This document shows positions 8,868 to 17,783 of a stretch of 55,892 bases of DNA, piece after piece. The DNA is from Thiohalocapsa sp. (GTDB lineage: Bacteria > Pseudomonadota > Gammaproteobacteria > Chromatiales > Chromatiaceae). The notes under the pieces were generated by a model, which worked only from the letters and a program-made list of their open reading frames with translations, made no database searches and had not been told where the DNA came from. Location: contig NZ_JAJDNQ010000038.1 in assembly GCF_022340605.1 (NCBI RefSeq), positions 1-55,892 of the forward strand, given 5' to 3'. Numbering within the stretch: the first letter of the stretch is position 1; each line of letters begins with the position of its first letter. A program made the translations under genes and the position numbers.

Positions 8868-8889
8868 GGAGCGCCCGGCGGGGCGCTCC
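8868..8889 (+). promoter_or_regulatory. Leader hairpin upstream of the DUF2726 gene
   Basis: A perfect 9-bp inverted repeat (GGAGCGCCC / GGGCGCTCC) with a GGCG tetraloop ends 25 bp before the TTG start at 8915. No T-run follows, so it is not a standard intrinsic terminator; it may stabilise or regulate the leader RNA. Confidence 0.5.
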
Positions 8890-8914
8890 ATAGCCGTACC
8901 TAGGGAGTTTCGAC

Positions 8915-9529
8915 TTGGCGCCGTTTTACATCATGGTCTTCGCGGCCGGACTGGTGGCCGCCAACCTGTTGTTCCAATTGGTACGTCTGCCGGTCAGGCC
9001 ACAGCGCGTACTGGCCTACCAGCGGCGCGAGAGCCTGCTGGATTTCCAGGAGCGGCTCTGCCTCGGCACGGTGGAAGAGGCCGTGGGGCGGGACTTCCGG
9101 GTGTTTCCCCGGGTCGCAGCCCGCGCCGTGCTGGCGGGCGATGTCGATCTCCGCCGGCGCAAGCGCCGCGCCGCCGAGCGGGCACTGGCCGGGCGGATGT
9201 TCGATCTCCTGGTGTGCTCCGCGGCGGATGCGCACCCCCTCTGCGCGGTTCTCGCGAACCCTGCCCAGCCGACCCGCCTGCGGCGCCGGGAGCTCAAGTT
9301 CCTGCGCGAGGCTTGCGCGGACGCGGGGCTGCCGCTGGTGGAGCTGGAGCTGAAGGACGGCTACGAGCTGTCCGCCATCCGCCGCGAGCTGCTGGGCGCC
9401 ATCGAAAGTGCCGAGGTGCGGGTCAGTACGGCGCCGGACCAGGTGGCCGAGGACGAAGAGACCCTGCTGGCGGAGCTGGCCGCGGCCATGCAGGAGCCGG
9501 ACGGCCGGGCACCGCGGCGCCGGCGCTGA
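8915..9529 (+). CDS. DUF2726 domain-containing protein
   Basis: A 204-residue protein with an N-terminal membrane-inserting segment (FYIMVFAAGLVAANLLFQLV) followed by a basic cytoplasmic domain resembling DUF2726: LDFQERLCLGTVEEA, FRVFPRVAARAVL, then FDLLVCSAADAHPLCAVL and LRRRELKFLREACADAGLPLV. In other proteins this fold relates to restriction-endonuclease-like cores, but function is unknown. I kept the TTG start at 8915 because AGGGAG lies 9 bp upstream; the next ATG at 8934 would cut the hydrophobic segment. It stands alone between repeat blocks. Confidence 0.7.
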   Translation: MAPFYIMVFAAGLVAANLLFQLVRLPVRPQRVLAYQRRESLLDFQERLCLGTVEEAVGRDFRVFPRVAARAVLAGDVDLRRRKRRAAERALAGRMFDLLVCSAADAHPLCAVLANPAQPTRLRRRELKFLREACADAGLPLVELELKDGYELSAIRRELLGAIESAEVRVSTAPDQVAEDEETLLAELAAAMQEPDGRAPRRRR

Positions 9530-9549
9530 GTGCGCGGCCTGCCGGCCTT

Positions 9550-9699
9550 GTGGGAGCGGCACGCTCGGTATCGCTGTGGGAGCGGCACGCTCGGTGCCGC
9601 GACGGGCGGCAAGGCAGCACACCACGCCCCGAGTCACAGCTAGGCGGCAGGCAACCTCGCAGCCGTCGTCGCGCCACAAAAGGCAGTGGCGCTCCCACG
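9550..9699. repeat. Composite REP-like element with conserved interior
   Basis: A tandem pair of direct arms (GTGGGAGCGGCACGCTCGG at 9550 and about 9576) and a distal inverted arm (GGCAGTGGCGCTCCCAC, ending 9699) enclose about 100 bp. The interior (ACACCACGCCCC, GGCGGCAGGCAACCTC, CGTCGTCGCGCCACAAAA) is nearly the same as in 29842-29964. Copies of the second family follow at 9745-9795. Confidence 0.85.
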
Positions 9700-9802
9700 G
9701 CGCCGGATGGAGCGCGAGCTGTGTAAGGCCGGGCTTAAGCGACAGCGAAACCCGACACGGCGGTTGTGTCGGGCCTCCCGGCGGCCCGACCCACCATTCT
9801 CA

Positions 9803-10138
9803 TCAGGCCGCGCGGGCGGGGTCCAGCAGCAGCCGCCCGTCGCGCACCTCGAGCCGGAAGGTAGCGATGGGCTCCTCGGCCGGCGGCTCCTGCGGCTGCC
9901 CGGTCTCCAGGCTGAACCAGCTCCCGTGCAGTGAGCACTTGATGTAGCCGCCGTCCAGGCAGCCGTAAGACAGTGGATAGTCCTCATGGGTGCAGTTGTC
10001 TTCCACCGCGTAGTAGCGGTCCTCGACCCGGGCGATGATGTAGCCGCGGCCGTCCACCTTGGCCGTGACGAACTTGCCGGGTGCGATGTCCGCCGCGGCA
10101 CCGATGTCCACGAGTTGTTCCGGTGGCTGGGCTGCCAT
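9803..10138 (-). CDS. Small Rieske [2Fe-2S] ferredoxin
   Basis: A stand-alone 111-residue Rieske protein of the NirD/biphenyl-dioxygenase-ferredoxin type. Cluster ligands are Cys49-Thr-His51 and Cys68-Ser-Leu-His71 (CTH and CSLH boxes, 16 residues apart), followed by the GSWFSLETGQ strand. There is no signal peptide, so it should be a cytoplasmic electron carrier. Ten bases separate it from the TrpD-like gene upstream, so the two are probably co-transcribed. No oxygenase or nitrite reductase large subunit is visible in the window, so its redox partner is unknown. Confidence 0.88.
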   Translation of the reverse strand: MAAQPPEQLVDIGAAADIAPGKFVTAKVDGRGYIIARVEDRYYAVEDNCTHEDYPLSYGCLDGGYIKCSLHGSWFSLETGQPQEPPAEEPIATFRLEVRDGRLLLDPARAA

Positions 10139-10148
10139 GCTCACCCCC

Positions 10149-11249
10149 TCAGCGCAGCCGGCGCATCGCGGCGCCGCTGTCAAGCACGCCGCGGATGCGG
10201 TCGGCCCCCGCTTGCAGGCTCTGCTCACGGCCCAGGTGCCACAGCACCAGCGCGCCCGAGAACACCAGGCTGTCGTAGGTGGGGCCGTGCTGGCCCTCCA
10301 GCGCCGCCATGCCGGCCTGGGCCGCCGCCTTGGCGGTGGCCGGCACGTCCACGGCGACGGCGATGTCGTCACCGGGCCGGGTGGTGGTGGGCAGGTCGTC
10401 CGGCAGCGGCACCGAGCGCACGTTCTGCTCGATGCCCAATGCCGTGGGGTCGATGTCGAAGGACTGCTCCTCGCCCATGTGCTGGTAGTTGAAGCACGCG
10501 CCGGTCTGGCGCAGCGACGGCACCACGCCGCCCTCCACGCCGCGCACCAGGAGCGCGGACTCGAAGCCGGCATGGCGCGCCAGCAACGCGTAGATGCGCG
10601 GGTAGGGCTTGTGCACATAGCCCGTCACCAGGTGCGTCTTCTTGCGCCCGTGGATGGGCCGTGCCATCACCTCGACGGTGGTCAGCACCTGGCGCTTGAC
10701 GACGGTGCCCCGCAGCGGCACCAGATCGTGCAGTTTCGGAGCGAAGGCGCGCTGGTCCAGGTAGCTCCAGCCGCAGGCCGGGTCGGCGATGCGCGCCGCC
10801 GCCTCCGCGGGGGACAGGTCCACCGGCAGCCCGGCGGCGTCGAGCACGTGGCGGTGGGTGACGCCGAACTTGGGGCCGACGCTGTCCACGCCGTGACTCA
10901 CGGTCGGCACGGCGCATTCGGCGAGCACCGGCGCCAGAAACGGCGAGGCGGGCAGGCAGCGGTTGTAGCCGTCGTAGGGGTCGGCGATGTCCACCACCTC
11001 GTCAACGTCGGCGACGGCGTGGGCCGTCGCGTCGCGCACCGCGTCCAGCACGCCGCGCATCTCGTCGTCGGATTCGCGCTTCATGCGCAGCGCGATCAAG
11101 AAGATGCCGGCCTGGACCGGGTCCACCTCGGCGTCGAAGATGGCCTGCATGCCGATGCGGGCCTCCTCCTGCGAGATGTCCTTGGAGAGCTCAGGGCCGG
11201 TGGCGATGCGCTGGATGATGGAGCGCATGGTGCTTTGCGTTTCGTTCAT
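10149..11249 (-). CDS. Anthranilate phosphoribosyltransferase-like protein (TrpD2/YbiB type)
   Basis: A 366-residue member of the nucleoside phosphorylase/phosphoribosyltransferase fold. The helical N-terminus (IIQRIATGPELSKDISQEEARIGMQAI) and the alpha/beta core (YDGYNRCLPASPFLAPVLAE, SHGVDSVGPKFGVT, LPVDLSPAEAAARI) align with TrpD. However, the classic PRPP-binding GTGGD and KHGNR boxes are replaced, as in TrpD2/YbiB proteins. No other trp gene is near, so tryptophan synthesis is unlikely; related YbiB proteins bind nucleic acid. The start at 11249 is the longest ATG; the ATG at 11228 is an alternative. Co-transcription with the Rieske gene is likely. Confidence 0.75.
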   Translation of the reverse strand: MNETQSTMRSIIQRIATGPELSKDISQEEARIGMQAIFDAEVDPVQAGIFLIALRMKRESDDEMRGVLDAVRDATAHAVADVDEVVDIADPYDGYNRCLPASPFLAPVLAECAVPTVSHGVDSVGPKFGVTHRHVLDAAGLPVDLSPAEAAARIADPACGWSYLDQRAFAPKLHDLVPLRGTVVKRQVLTTVEVMARPIHGRKKTHLVTGYVHKPYPRIYALLARHAGFESALLVRGVEGGVVPSLRQTGACFNYQHMGEEQSFDIDPTALGIEQNVRSVPLPDDLPTTTRPGDDIAVAVDVPATAKAAAQAGMAALEGQHGPTYDSLVFSGALVLWHLGREQSLQAGADRIRGVLDSGAAMRRLR

Positions 11250-11363
11250 CGCTGGTGACTGCTGGTTGTGGGTGAGCGGTTGGGGACGGGTTGATTTGCC
11301 CCGGTGCAGTTCGGGGTTATCGGGCCGACCTTCAAGGATACGCCGCGGCCACCGGCGTTCGCA

Positions 11364-12254
11364 TCAGTCCCGCCAGCGCTTGACGAGGTCGCCGTAGGCA
11401 TCGATGCGGCGGTCGCGGAAGAACGGCCAGATGCGACGCACGGCCTCGGCGCGGGCGAGGTCGATGTCCACGATCAGGTCCTCGGCCTCGGTCGCCGAGG
11501 CGCTGGCGAGCAGCTCCCCCTGCGGACCGCAGGCGAAGGAGCTGCCCCAGAAGCGGATGCCGCCGTCCGCACCCGCCGGGTCCGGCGCGGGCTCGAGGCC
11601 GACGCGATTGCAGGCGAGCAGCGGCAGGCCGTTGGCGATGGCGTGCCCGCGCTGCACCGTGCGCCAGGCGTCGAGCTGGCGGCGCTGCTCGTCCTCGGGG
11701 TCGGCCGGGTCCCAGCCGATGGCGGTGGGGTAGAGCAGCAGCTCGGCGCCGGCCAGGGCCATGAGCCGGGCGGCTTCCGGGAACCACTGGTCCCAGCACA
11801 CCAGCACGCCGAGCCGCCCGAGGCTGGTGTCCACCGGCGTGAAGCCAAGGTCGCCGGGCGTGAAGTAGAACTTCTCGTAGTAGCCCGGATCATCCGGAAT
11901 GTGCATCTTGCGGTAGACGCCGGCCAGGCTGCCGTCGCGCTCCAGCACCACCGCGGTGTTGTGGTACAGGCCGGCGGCGCGGCGCTCGAACAAAGAGGCG
12001 ACGATGACCAGCCCGAGCTCGCGCGCCGCCGCCGCCAGCGCCTCGGTGCTGGGGCCGGGGATGGGCTCGGCGGCATCGAAGGCGGCGGGGTCTTCACGCT
12101 GGCAGAAATAGTTGCCGTTGTGCAGCTCCTGCAGCAGCAGGAGCTGGCAGCCGGCCGCTGCCGCGCGCCGCGCCGCCGCGATGCAGGCGGCGAGGTCGTC
12201 GGCGGGGTTGCCCTGTGCCGCGCGTTGGATGAGGGCGACCTTGATCGTGCGCAT
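11364..12254 (-). CDS. aguB: N-carbamoylputrescine amidase-like carbon-nitrogen hydrolase
   Basis: A nitrilase-superfamily enzyme, 296 residues, expected to convert N-carbamoylputrescine to putrescine in the agmatine route. The Glu-Lys-Cys triad is visible as Glu43 (LLQELHNGNYFCQ), Lys116 (YRKMHIPDDPGYYEKFYF) and Cys153 (VLVCWDQWFPE). The substrate-loop pieces FTPGDLGF and LLLYPTAIGWDP are those of AguB rather than of aliphatic nitrilases. ATGs at 12254 and 12260 are both possible; neither has a strong ribosome site. The usual partner, agmatine deiminase (aguA), is not adjacent. A TrpD-like gene follows 114 bp downstream. Confidence 0.87.
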   Translation of the reverse strand: MRTIKVALIQRAAQGNPADDLAACIAAARRAAAAGCQLLLLQELHNGNYFCQREDPAAFDAAEPIPGPSTEALAAAARELGLVIVASLFERRAAGLYHNTAVVLERDGSLAGVYRKMHIPDDPGYYEKFYFTPGDLGFTPVDTSLGRLGVLVCWDQWFPEAARLMALAGAELLLYPTAIGWDPADPEDEQRRQLDAWRTVQRGHAIANGLPLLACNRVGLEPAPDPAGADGGIRFWGSSFACGPQGELLASASATEAEDLIVDIDLARAEAVRRIWPFFRDRRIDAYGDLVKRWRD

Positions 12255-12273
12255 CGTCATGTCTCGTTGCTGG

Positions 12274-12291
12274 GGGCGCGGCGCCGCGCCC
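12274..12291 (-). promoter_or_regulatory. Perfect 18-bp GC palindrome upstream of aguB
   Basis: GGGCGCGGC followed directly by its reverse complement, about 20 bp before the aguB start. It could be an operator or a hairpin that limits translation. The rest of 12292-12748 contains an AT-rich patch near 12430-12450 and no gene I can support; it separates divergent aguB and pilY1 and should hold both promoters. Confidence 0.4.
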
Positions 12292-12748
12292 GGGATACGG
12301 AACGGGCCCGCCGCCCACCGCCGGGAACGGGCGCGAGCGCTTGGACACTCGTCGGCGAAATGGCTACGCGCGTCCTGGCGGCGCGCCGATCCATCGCTCA
12401 TTCGCGCCTGCCGAGAGCCTCCATTTCTCTGAATTAGCTTAGTTTTTTGGCTCCGTTGTCGGCGGCGGCGCGGCGGTTGCGTGCTCACCGCGCATGCGTA
12501 TGTCCCTGGGTTGAGCTTAAGGGTTTCCGAGATCGCTATCGCAAAAGTTCACGCGGCCGGCCGCTAGGCTCGGAACTGACGCCGGCGACCGGCCCTCGTC
12601 GCGACTGCCCCGCGTTCGGCGCACCGGGCTCGAACCGGGCCTGGACGTGGCCGGGCCCTGAGCGGAGCCGTAAACCGGGACCTGAGCCGGAACCTGAATC
12701 GGGCCGCAACCGGCGTCCACCAACACTTGGAGGCCGGAGCCGTTTGCG

Positions 12749-15700
12749 ATGAACGATACACCCTGGAGACGCAAGCCCGCTGACTGGATCGAGTCCCTCG
12801 GGCCGTTGGTGTTGGTGTTGCTGATGGGCCTGCTGCCGGGCACCGCCCGGGCAACCGTTGCCCAGGAGCCGCTCACCGTCGCACGCGCCGTGCGTCCCAT
12901 CGTCATGCTGGCGCTCTCGAACGATCACCAGCTCTACAAGCGCGGCTACGACGACCTCACCGACCTCGACGACGACGGCGTCATCGAGACCGGCTACGAC
13001 AACGACTACGACTACTACGGCTACTTCGGCGCCGAGCTCTGCTATCGCTACAACGCCGGTGGCGGCTACTTCGAGCCCGTCGCGGAGGCTACCGAGCACG
13101 CCTGCACCGCCGACTACTGGAGCGGCAACTTCCTTAACTGGGCCAGTATGACGCGCATGGACCTGCTGCGCCGGGTGCTCTACGGCGGCAAGCGCTCCAC
13201 CGACACCGGCGCCGCCACGATTCTGGAGCGGGCGCTGATCCCAGCCGACCTGCACGCCTTTGCCAAGGTCTTCAAGCCCGCGGGCGGTGCCGCGGAGATG
13301 GCGCGGTACACGCCCTTCGCCACCACCGCGATCACGCTGTGCAACGTGACCGATGCGGTCAGCGGCGAGAGCCAGGGCCTGGACACGAGCCTCAATCCAC
13401 CCGTGATCCGGGTCGCTGCCGGCGCCTGGCAGCTCTGGTCCACCGGCGAGGCGTCGGAGGTCTACGTGCCCTGCACCTGGGACGACGACAGCAGTGTCCA
13501 CGTCGCGCCGCATGAGGGCAGCGGCGAGGGGCTCGGCACCTTCGTTGCCCGTGTCGCCGTCTGCGTGGATGGGCTGGAGGAGCCCCATTGCAAGCGCTAC
13601 CCGGCCGCCGGCAGCGTGAAGAAGCCCACCGGCATCCTGCAGGAGTTCGGCGATACCAAGGAGCTGCGCTTCGGCATGCTGAGCGGCAGCTACGGCAACA
13701 ACGCATCGGGCGGCGTGCTGCGGCGCAACAGCGCCTACACGGCCGACAACGATACGGGCTTCACGAGCTACGACGAGGTGGATATAGACGACGGCACCTT
13801 CACCGGCAACCCCGGCATCGTCAAGACTATCGACAGCTTCCGCATTAACGCCTACGACTTCGCCACGAACAGCTACAACGATAGCTGCGACTTGCCGGAG
13901 ACCGCGGACCTGTCCGATGGCACCTGCACCAACTGGGGCAATCCCATTGCGGAGATGGTGCTGGAGACCCTGCGCTACCTCGCCGGCAAGGCGTCCCCGA
14001 CCGACACCTACGACGCCGACGACAGCGCCGTCAACGGCGCCTTCTCGCCCGTCACCTGGGAGGACCCAATCCCCGAGAACGAATGGTGCGCCAAGTCGAA
14101 TGTGCTGGTGGTCACCGGCGGCGTGAACTCCTTCGACCGCGACGAGCTGGCCGACGACATCACCGGTCTGGACATCAACGCCGAGACCGATGCGGTGGGC
14201 GCCGCCGAGGCCGTGGCCGGCGACTGGGTGCTCGGCGGCAATGCCACCGAGTCGGACGGCAATTGCTATATCCGCCACATCGACACACTGTCGCAGGCGT
14301 TCGGCGTCTGCCCCACCGGCGGCAAGCTCAAGGGCGGCTGGGACGTGGCCGGCATGTCGTACTTCGCCCACGTCAACGACGTTCGCAGCGACCGCGCCAA
14401 GGATCAGTTCGTCGCCACCCGCGCCATCGACATGGGCGATGGCATTCCGAAGCTGACCGGCATCCGCAACGGGAGCCTGACGATCGGCCGCGGCGCGACC
14501 ATCACGCCCATTTGCCTCACCAATGCCAATCCCGAGGCAGAGGTGCCGAAGGTCCGCGATCTCATCGACGAGAACGATAACTTGATCGCGCGCGATACGG
14601 ACCCCCACGGCTGGGGGCAGTGCGGCCTCTGGGGGGTGCTGCCCTACAATCTGGTCTACGATGACGAGGGCTTCCTGATGGAAGGCGACCTCTATGCCTT
14701 CTGGGAGGACACGGCGCTCGGCAGCGACTCGGAGCTGGACGCCATCTCGCGCATTCATTTCTGTGTCGGGGAATACTACTGCACGGCCTGCACCGACCAA
14801 GGCCACTGCAGCGAGGAGCAAATGTGGGCCGCTCGCTACGAGCTCGGCTGGGAGAATGCCGAAGGCGGCGGCAACTATGTGCTGCCCATGAGCGTCCAGG
14901 CGGATAGAGATGAGATCCGCGTGACGGCCTCCACCGTGCAGGTCTACAGCGACCGGGCCATCAGCATGGGGTTTCTGATCGACGGCCTGTTCCACGACGA
15001 GCAATACGCCTCCGACGCGGACCATTGCGACAACGGCATCGGCCATGGCGACGGAATCTACCTGGAGGAGGCCATTCCGGGGACCGATCTGAGCGCAGAC
15101 CCTGATGCATGCGATAAGAAAAACCCTAAAGCATGCAAAAAAACCGAGGTCACCGGCTCCTTCACCATTTACACGCCGGATCTGCACATCTACGCCAGCG
15201 TCAACCCGGAGCGCGAGAACCGTTTCTGCGGCCGCCGCTTCAAGCCCGGCGACGGCGGCGTCGGCGAGCAGGCGCCGATGCTGAAGCCACCGCTGTGGTT
15301 CGCCACCAAGTACGGCGGCTTCGTGGACAGCAACGACAACGGCCTGCCGGACCTCCAGGCCGAGTGGGACTCCGACGGCGACGGCAATCCGGACGGGTAT
15401 CACCTGCTGTATCAGCCGCAGGATATCGCCGAATCCTTCGAGTCCGTATTCGATTTGATCGCCGGCGTCTCGTCATCGTCGTCCGTGGTGGCCAATACCC
15501 TGATGCTGAAGACCGGCACCTACATCTACCAGGGCCGCTTCGACAGCACCGACTGGTCCGGCGACCTGGTGGCCTTCCCCGTGAACCTGGATGGCTCGCT
15601 GGGCAGCATCGCATGGCAGGCGCGCGACGTGCTGGACCGCCAGTTGGCCGGCAGTGGCTGGAACAGCAGCCGGGTCGTGCTCACCTCCGCGAGCCGCCTC

Positions 15701-17521
15701 GGCGGCGGGGTGCGGTTCCGTTGGGACGACCTTTCGTACGCCGAAAAGGCGGCACTGAACCGCAACCCCATGAGCGATCGCGACGACGGCCACGGCAGGG
15801 CGCGGCTCGATTTTCTGCGCGGCGACATCAGCAACGAGCTCCAGCACGGCGGCGGCTTCCGCGACCGCAGCCATCTGCTCGGCGACATCGTGAACTCCGA
15901 CCCCTTGTACGTCGGACAACCGCCGTTCAACTACCCGGATTCCCTGGAGCGATACGCCAACTACAGCGAGTTCGCCGCCGCCAAGCGCGATCCCATCATC
16001 TACGTCGGCGGCAACGACGGATTTCTGCACGGCTTCGACATCACCAGCGGCGAGGAGCGCCTGGCCTACGTGCCCCGCGGGGTCTATGAGCGCCTGTCCT
16101 GGCTGACCAGCCTGGACTACAAGCGCAATCATCGCTTCTTCGTAGACGGCGGCATCATCGTCGGAGACGTGGTGCTCGACTGGTGGGGCTACACCGGCGA
16201 CGGCTGGCACTCGGTGCTGGTGGGCACGCTGGGGGCAGGGGGCAAGGGCGTCTACGCCCTGGATATTTCCGACCCGGACGACTTCGAGCAGACGCTCACC
16301 GCGGCGGACAAGCTCGTGCTGTGGGACTACACGGCCGCGGACTACGGCTTCGGGGACTTAGGCTACACCTTCAGCGCGCCGTCGGTGATCCGGCTGCGCA
16401 ACTATTTCGGTACGGTCGACGACCCCTGGAACATCGGCACCTGGGCGGTCGCCATCGGCAACGGCTACGCGAGTGCCCGCGGCAGCGCGAACCTGTTCCT
16501 GGTTGGCATTGGCTCCGGTAGCTTGCTTGCAAACATCGAGGTGGACGCCGGACCGGACAATGGGCTGTCCAGCGTGGCGCCGGTGGACATCGATGGTGAC
16601 TACAACGTCGACTTCATCTACGCCGGCGACCTGCAAGGCAACCTCTGGCGCTTTGAGCCTACCAGCGCCGGGACCGCCTGGAAGGTCAGCTTTTCCGGCG
16701 AGCCCCTGTTCAGGGCCACCGACGAAGCCGGTCATCCGCAGCCCATCACCATCCGCCCGGCGGTATTCATGCATCCGGACGGCGGCGTGCTGGTGGTGGT
16801 GGCCACGGGCAAGTTCTTTGAAATCGAGGATGCCACACCGGATCCGTCGCGGGTCAACAGCATCTACGCCGTCTGGGACAGACTCGACGGCACCGCCGGG
16901 CTGCGCCGGGAACACCTCCAGCCGCAGGCGTTCTACGCCGGCGGCGCGGCGCACGGCTACGACCTGCGTGTCTCGACGAGCAATACGTTCAAGTGGTACA
17001 CGGGCGAGGATCTACCGGACGGCACCGAAGATCCACCAGAGTACATGGGCTGGTACCTGGATCTGCTCGACCCACGCGGCGACGACGGTCCGACCCCCAG
17101 GGGCGAGTTGGTGGCGGCGGAGCTCAAGGTGCGGGGCGAGCGGGTCATCGTCACCAGCATGATTCCGTCCGAGGAGCCCTGCGATTTCGGTGGCGAGGGC
17201 TGGCTCACCGAGCTCAACTATCTGAACGGCGCGCCGCCGGCGGGCGTGCTGTTCGACCTCAACGACGACGGCGTATTCGACGACCTGGACACCCTGACCG
17301 TCGTGGTCGACGACCCCGATCTGGAAACGCCCCACACGCGTCAGGTGGGCGCGAACGCCAAGGCATCGCTGATCGGCATCATCCAGCAACCGGCGATCAT
17401 CGGCGCCGGCACCAGAGAGTACAAATTCGCCAGCGGCGGCATGCCCGCGGACGTGGAAGTGACCCGTGAGAACCCCGGCGCCGCCGCGGGCGGACGCACC
17501 TCCTGGCTCGAGCTGGAGTAG
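12749..17521 (+). CDS. pilY1: Type IV pilus tip adhesin PilY1 (cluster 1)
   Basis: A 1590-residue secreted PilY1/PilC-family protein. A signal peptide (to about residue 36, GTARA) precedes an N-terminal domain with an acidic DLDDDGVIETGYD loop (about residue 72) in place of a visible DxSxS metal site. The middle part is cysteine-rich. Calcium-type loops DSNDNGLPD and DSDGDGNPD lie near residues 860-880. The C-terminal beta-propeller begins at about residue 1040 (LLGDIVNSDPLYVG) and includes IYVGGNDGFLHGFD and DIDGDYNVDFIYAGDLQGN, the PilY1 calcium site. GGAG lies upstream of the ATG. It faces away from its expected operon and converges with pilE. An A7 run at 15137 is noted separately. Confidence 0.92.
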   Translation: MNDTPWRRKPADWIESLGPLVLVLLMGLLPGTARATVAQEPLTVARAVRPIVMLALSNDHQLYKRGYDDLTDLDDDGVIETGYDNDYDYYGYFGAELCYRYNAGGGYFEPVAEATEHACTADYWSGNFLNWASMTRMDLLRRVLYGGKRSTDTGAATILERALIPADLHAFAKVFKPAGGAAEMARYTPFATTAITLCNVTDAVSGESQGLDTSLNPPVIRVAAGAWQLWSTGEASEVYVPCTWDDDSSVHVAPHEGSGEGLGTFVARVAVCVDGLEEPHCKRYPAAGSVKKPTGILQEFGDTKELRFGMLSGSYGNNASGGVLRRNSAYTADNDTGFTSYDEVDIDDGTFTGNPGIVKTIDSFRINAYDFATNSYNDSCDLPETADLSDGTCTNWGNPIAEMVLETLRYLAGKASPTDTYDADDSAVNGAFSPVTWEDPIPENEWCAKSNVLVVTGGVNSFDRDELADDITGLDINAETDAVGAAEAVAGDWVLGGNATESDGNCYIRHIDTLSQAFGVCPTGGKLKGGWDVAGMSYFAHVNDVRSDRAKDQFVATRAIDMGDGIPKLTGIRNGSLTIGRGATITPICLTNANPEAEVPKVRDLIDENDNLIARDTDPHGWGQCGLWGVLPYNLVYDDEGFLMEGDLYAFWEDTALGSDSELDAISRIHFCVGEYYCTACTDQGHCSEEQMWAARYELGWENAEGGGNYVLPMSVQADRDEIRVTASTVQVYSDRAISMGFLIDGLFHDEQYASDADHCDNGIGHGDGIYLEEAIPGTDLSADPDACDKKNPKACKKTEVTGSFTIYTPDLHIYASVNPERENRFCGRRFKPGDGGVGEQAPMLKPPLWFATKYGGFVDSNDNGLPDLQAEWDSDGDGNPDGYHLLYQPQDIAESFESVFDLIAGVSSSSSVVANTLMLKTGTYIYQGRFDSTDWSGDLVAFPVNLDGSLGSIAWQARDVLDRQLAGSGWNSSRVVLTSASRLGGGVRFRWDDLSYAEKAALNRNPMSDRDDGHGRARLDFLRGDISNELQHGGGFRDRSHLLGDIVNSDPLYVGQPPFNYPDSLERYANYSEFAAAKRDPIIYVGGNDGFLHGFDITSGEERLAYVPRGVYERLSWLTSLDYKRNHRFFVDGGIIVGDVVLDWWGYTGDGWHSVLVGTLGAGGKGVYALDISDPDDFEQTLTAADKLVLWDYTAADYGFGDLGYTFSAPSVIRLRNYFGTVDDPWNIGTWAVAIGNGYASARGSANLFLVGIGSGSLLANIEVDAGPDNGLSSVAPVDIDGDYNVDFIYAGDLQGNLWRFEPTSAGTAWKVSFSGEPLFRATDEAGHPQPITIRPAVFMHPDGGVLVVVATGKFFEIEDATPDPSRVNSIYAVWDRLDGTAGLRREHLQPQAFYAGGAAHGYDLRVSTSNTFKWYTGEDLPDGTEDPPEYMGWYLDLLDPRGDDGPTPRGELVAAELKVRGERVIVTSMIPSEEPCDFGGEGWLTELNYLNGAPPAGVLFDLNDDGVFDDLDTLTVVVDDPDLETPHTRQVGANAKASLIGIIQQPAIIGAGTREYKFASGGMPADVEVTRENPGAAAGGRTSWLELE

Positions 17522-17550
17522 GCCCGGGCGTTGCGCGAGCGCCGATCCCC

Positions 17551-17760
17551 GTGGGAGCGGCGTCCCCGCCGCGATGACCGCGCCGGCACGCACGAAGATC
17601 GCGCCGGGGACGGCGCTCCTACGGCAGCGCGGCCCCTCCCGTGGGAGCGGCGTCCCCGCCGCGATGGGCGTGCTGGCGCGCCCGAAGATCGCGCCGAGGA
17701 CGGCGCTCCCACGGCAGCGCGGCCCCTCCCGTGGGAGCGGCGTCCCCGCCGCGATGGGCG
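17551..17760. repeat. 90-bp tandem REP-like repeat between pilY1 and pilE
   Basis: GTGGGAGCGGCGTCCCCGCC recurs at 17551, 17641 and 17731, exactly 90 bp apart. Each full unit also contains an inverted GACGGCGCTCC[C/T]AC arm and the same CGAAGATCGCGCCG spacer. The array occupies the gap between convergent pilY1 and pilE and probably acts as a bidirectional terminator or 3' end protector. Confidence 0.9.
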
Positions 17761-17783
17761 TTGCTTACGCGCTCGCCATAGCG

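Noticed and set aside
12536..15403. A 955-residue open frame on minus inside pilY1
   Set aside because: It lies antisense to a clear PilY1 gene, has no domain signature, and long antisense frames are expected at this GC content.
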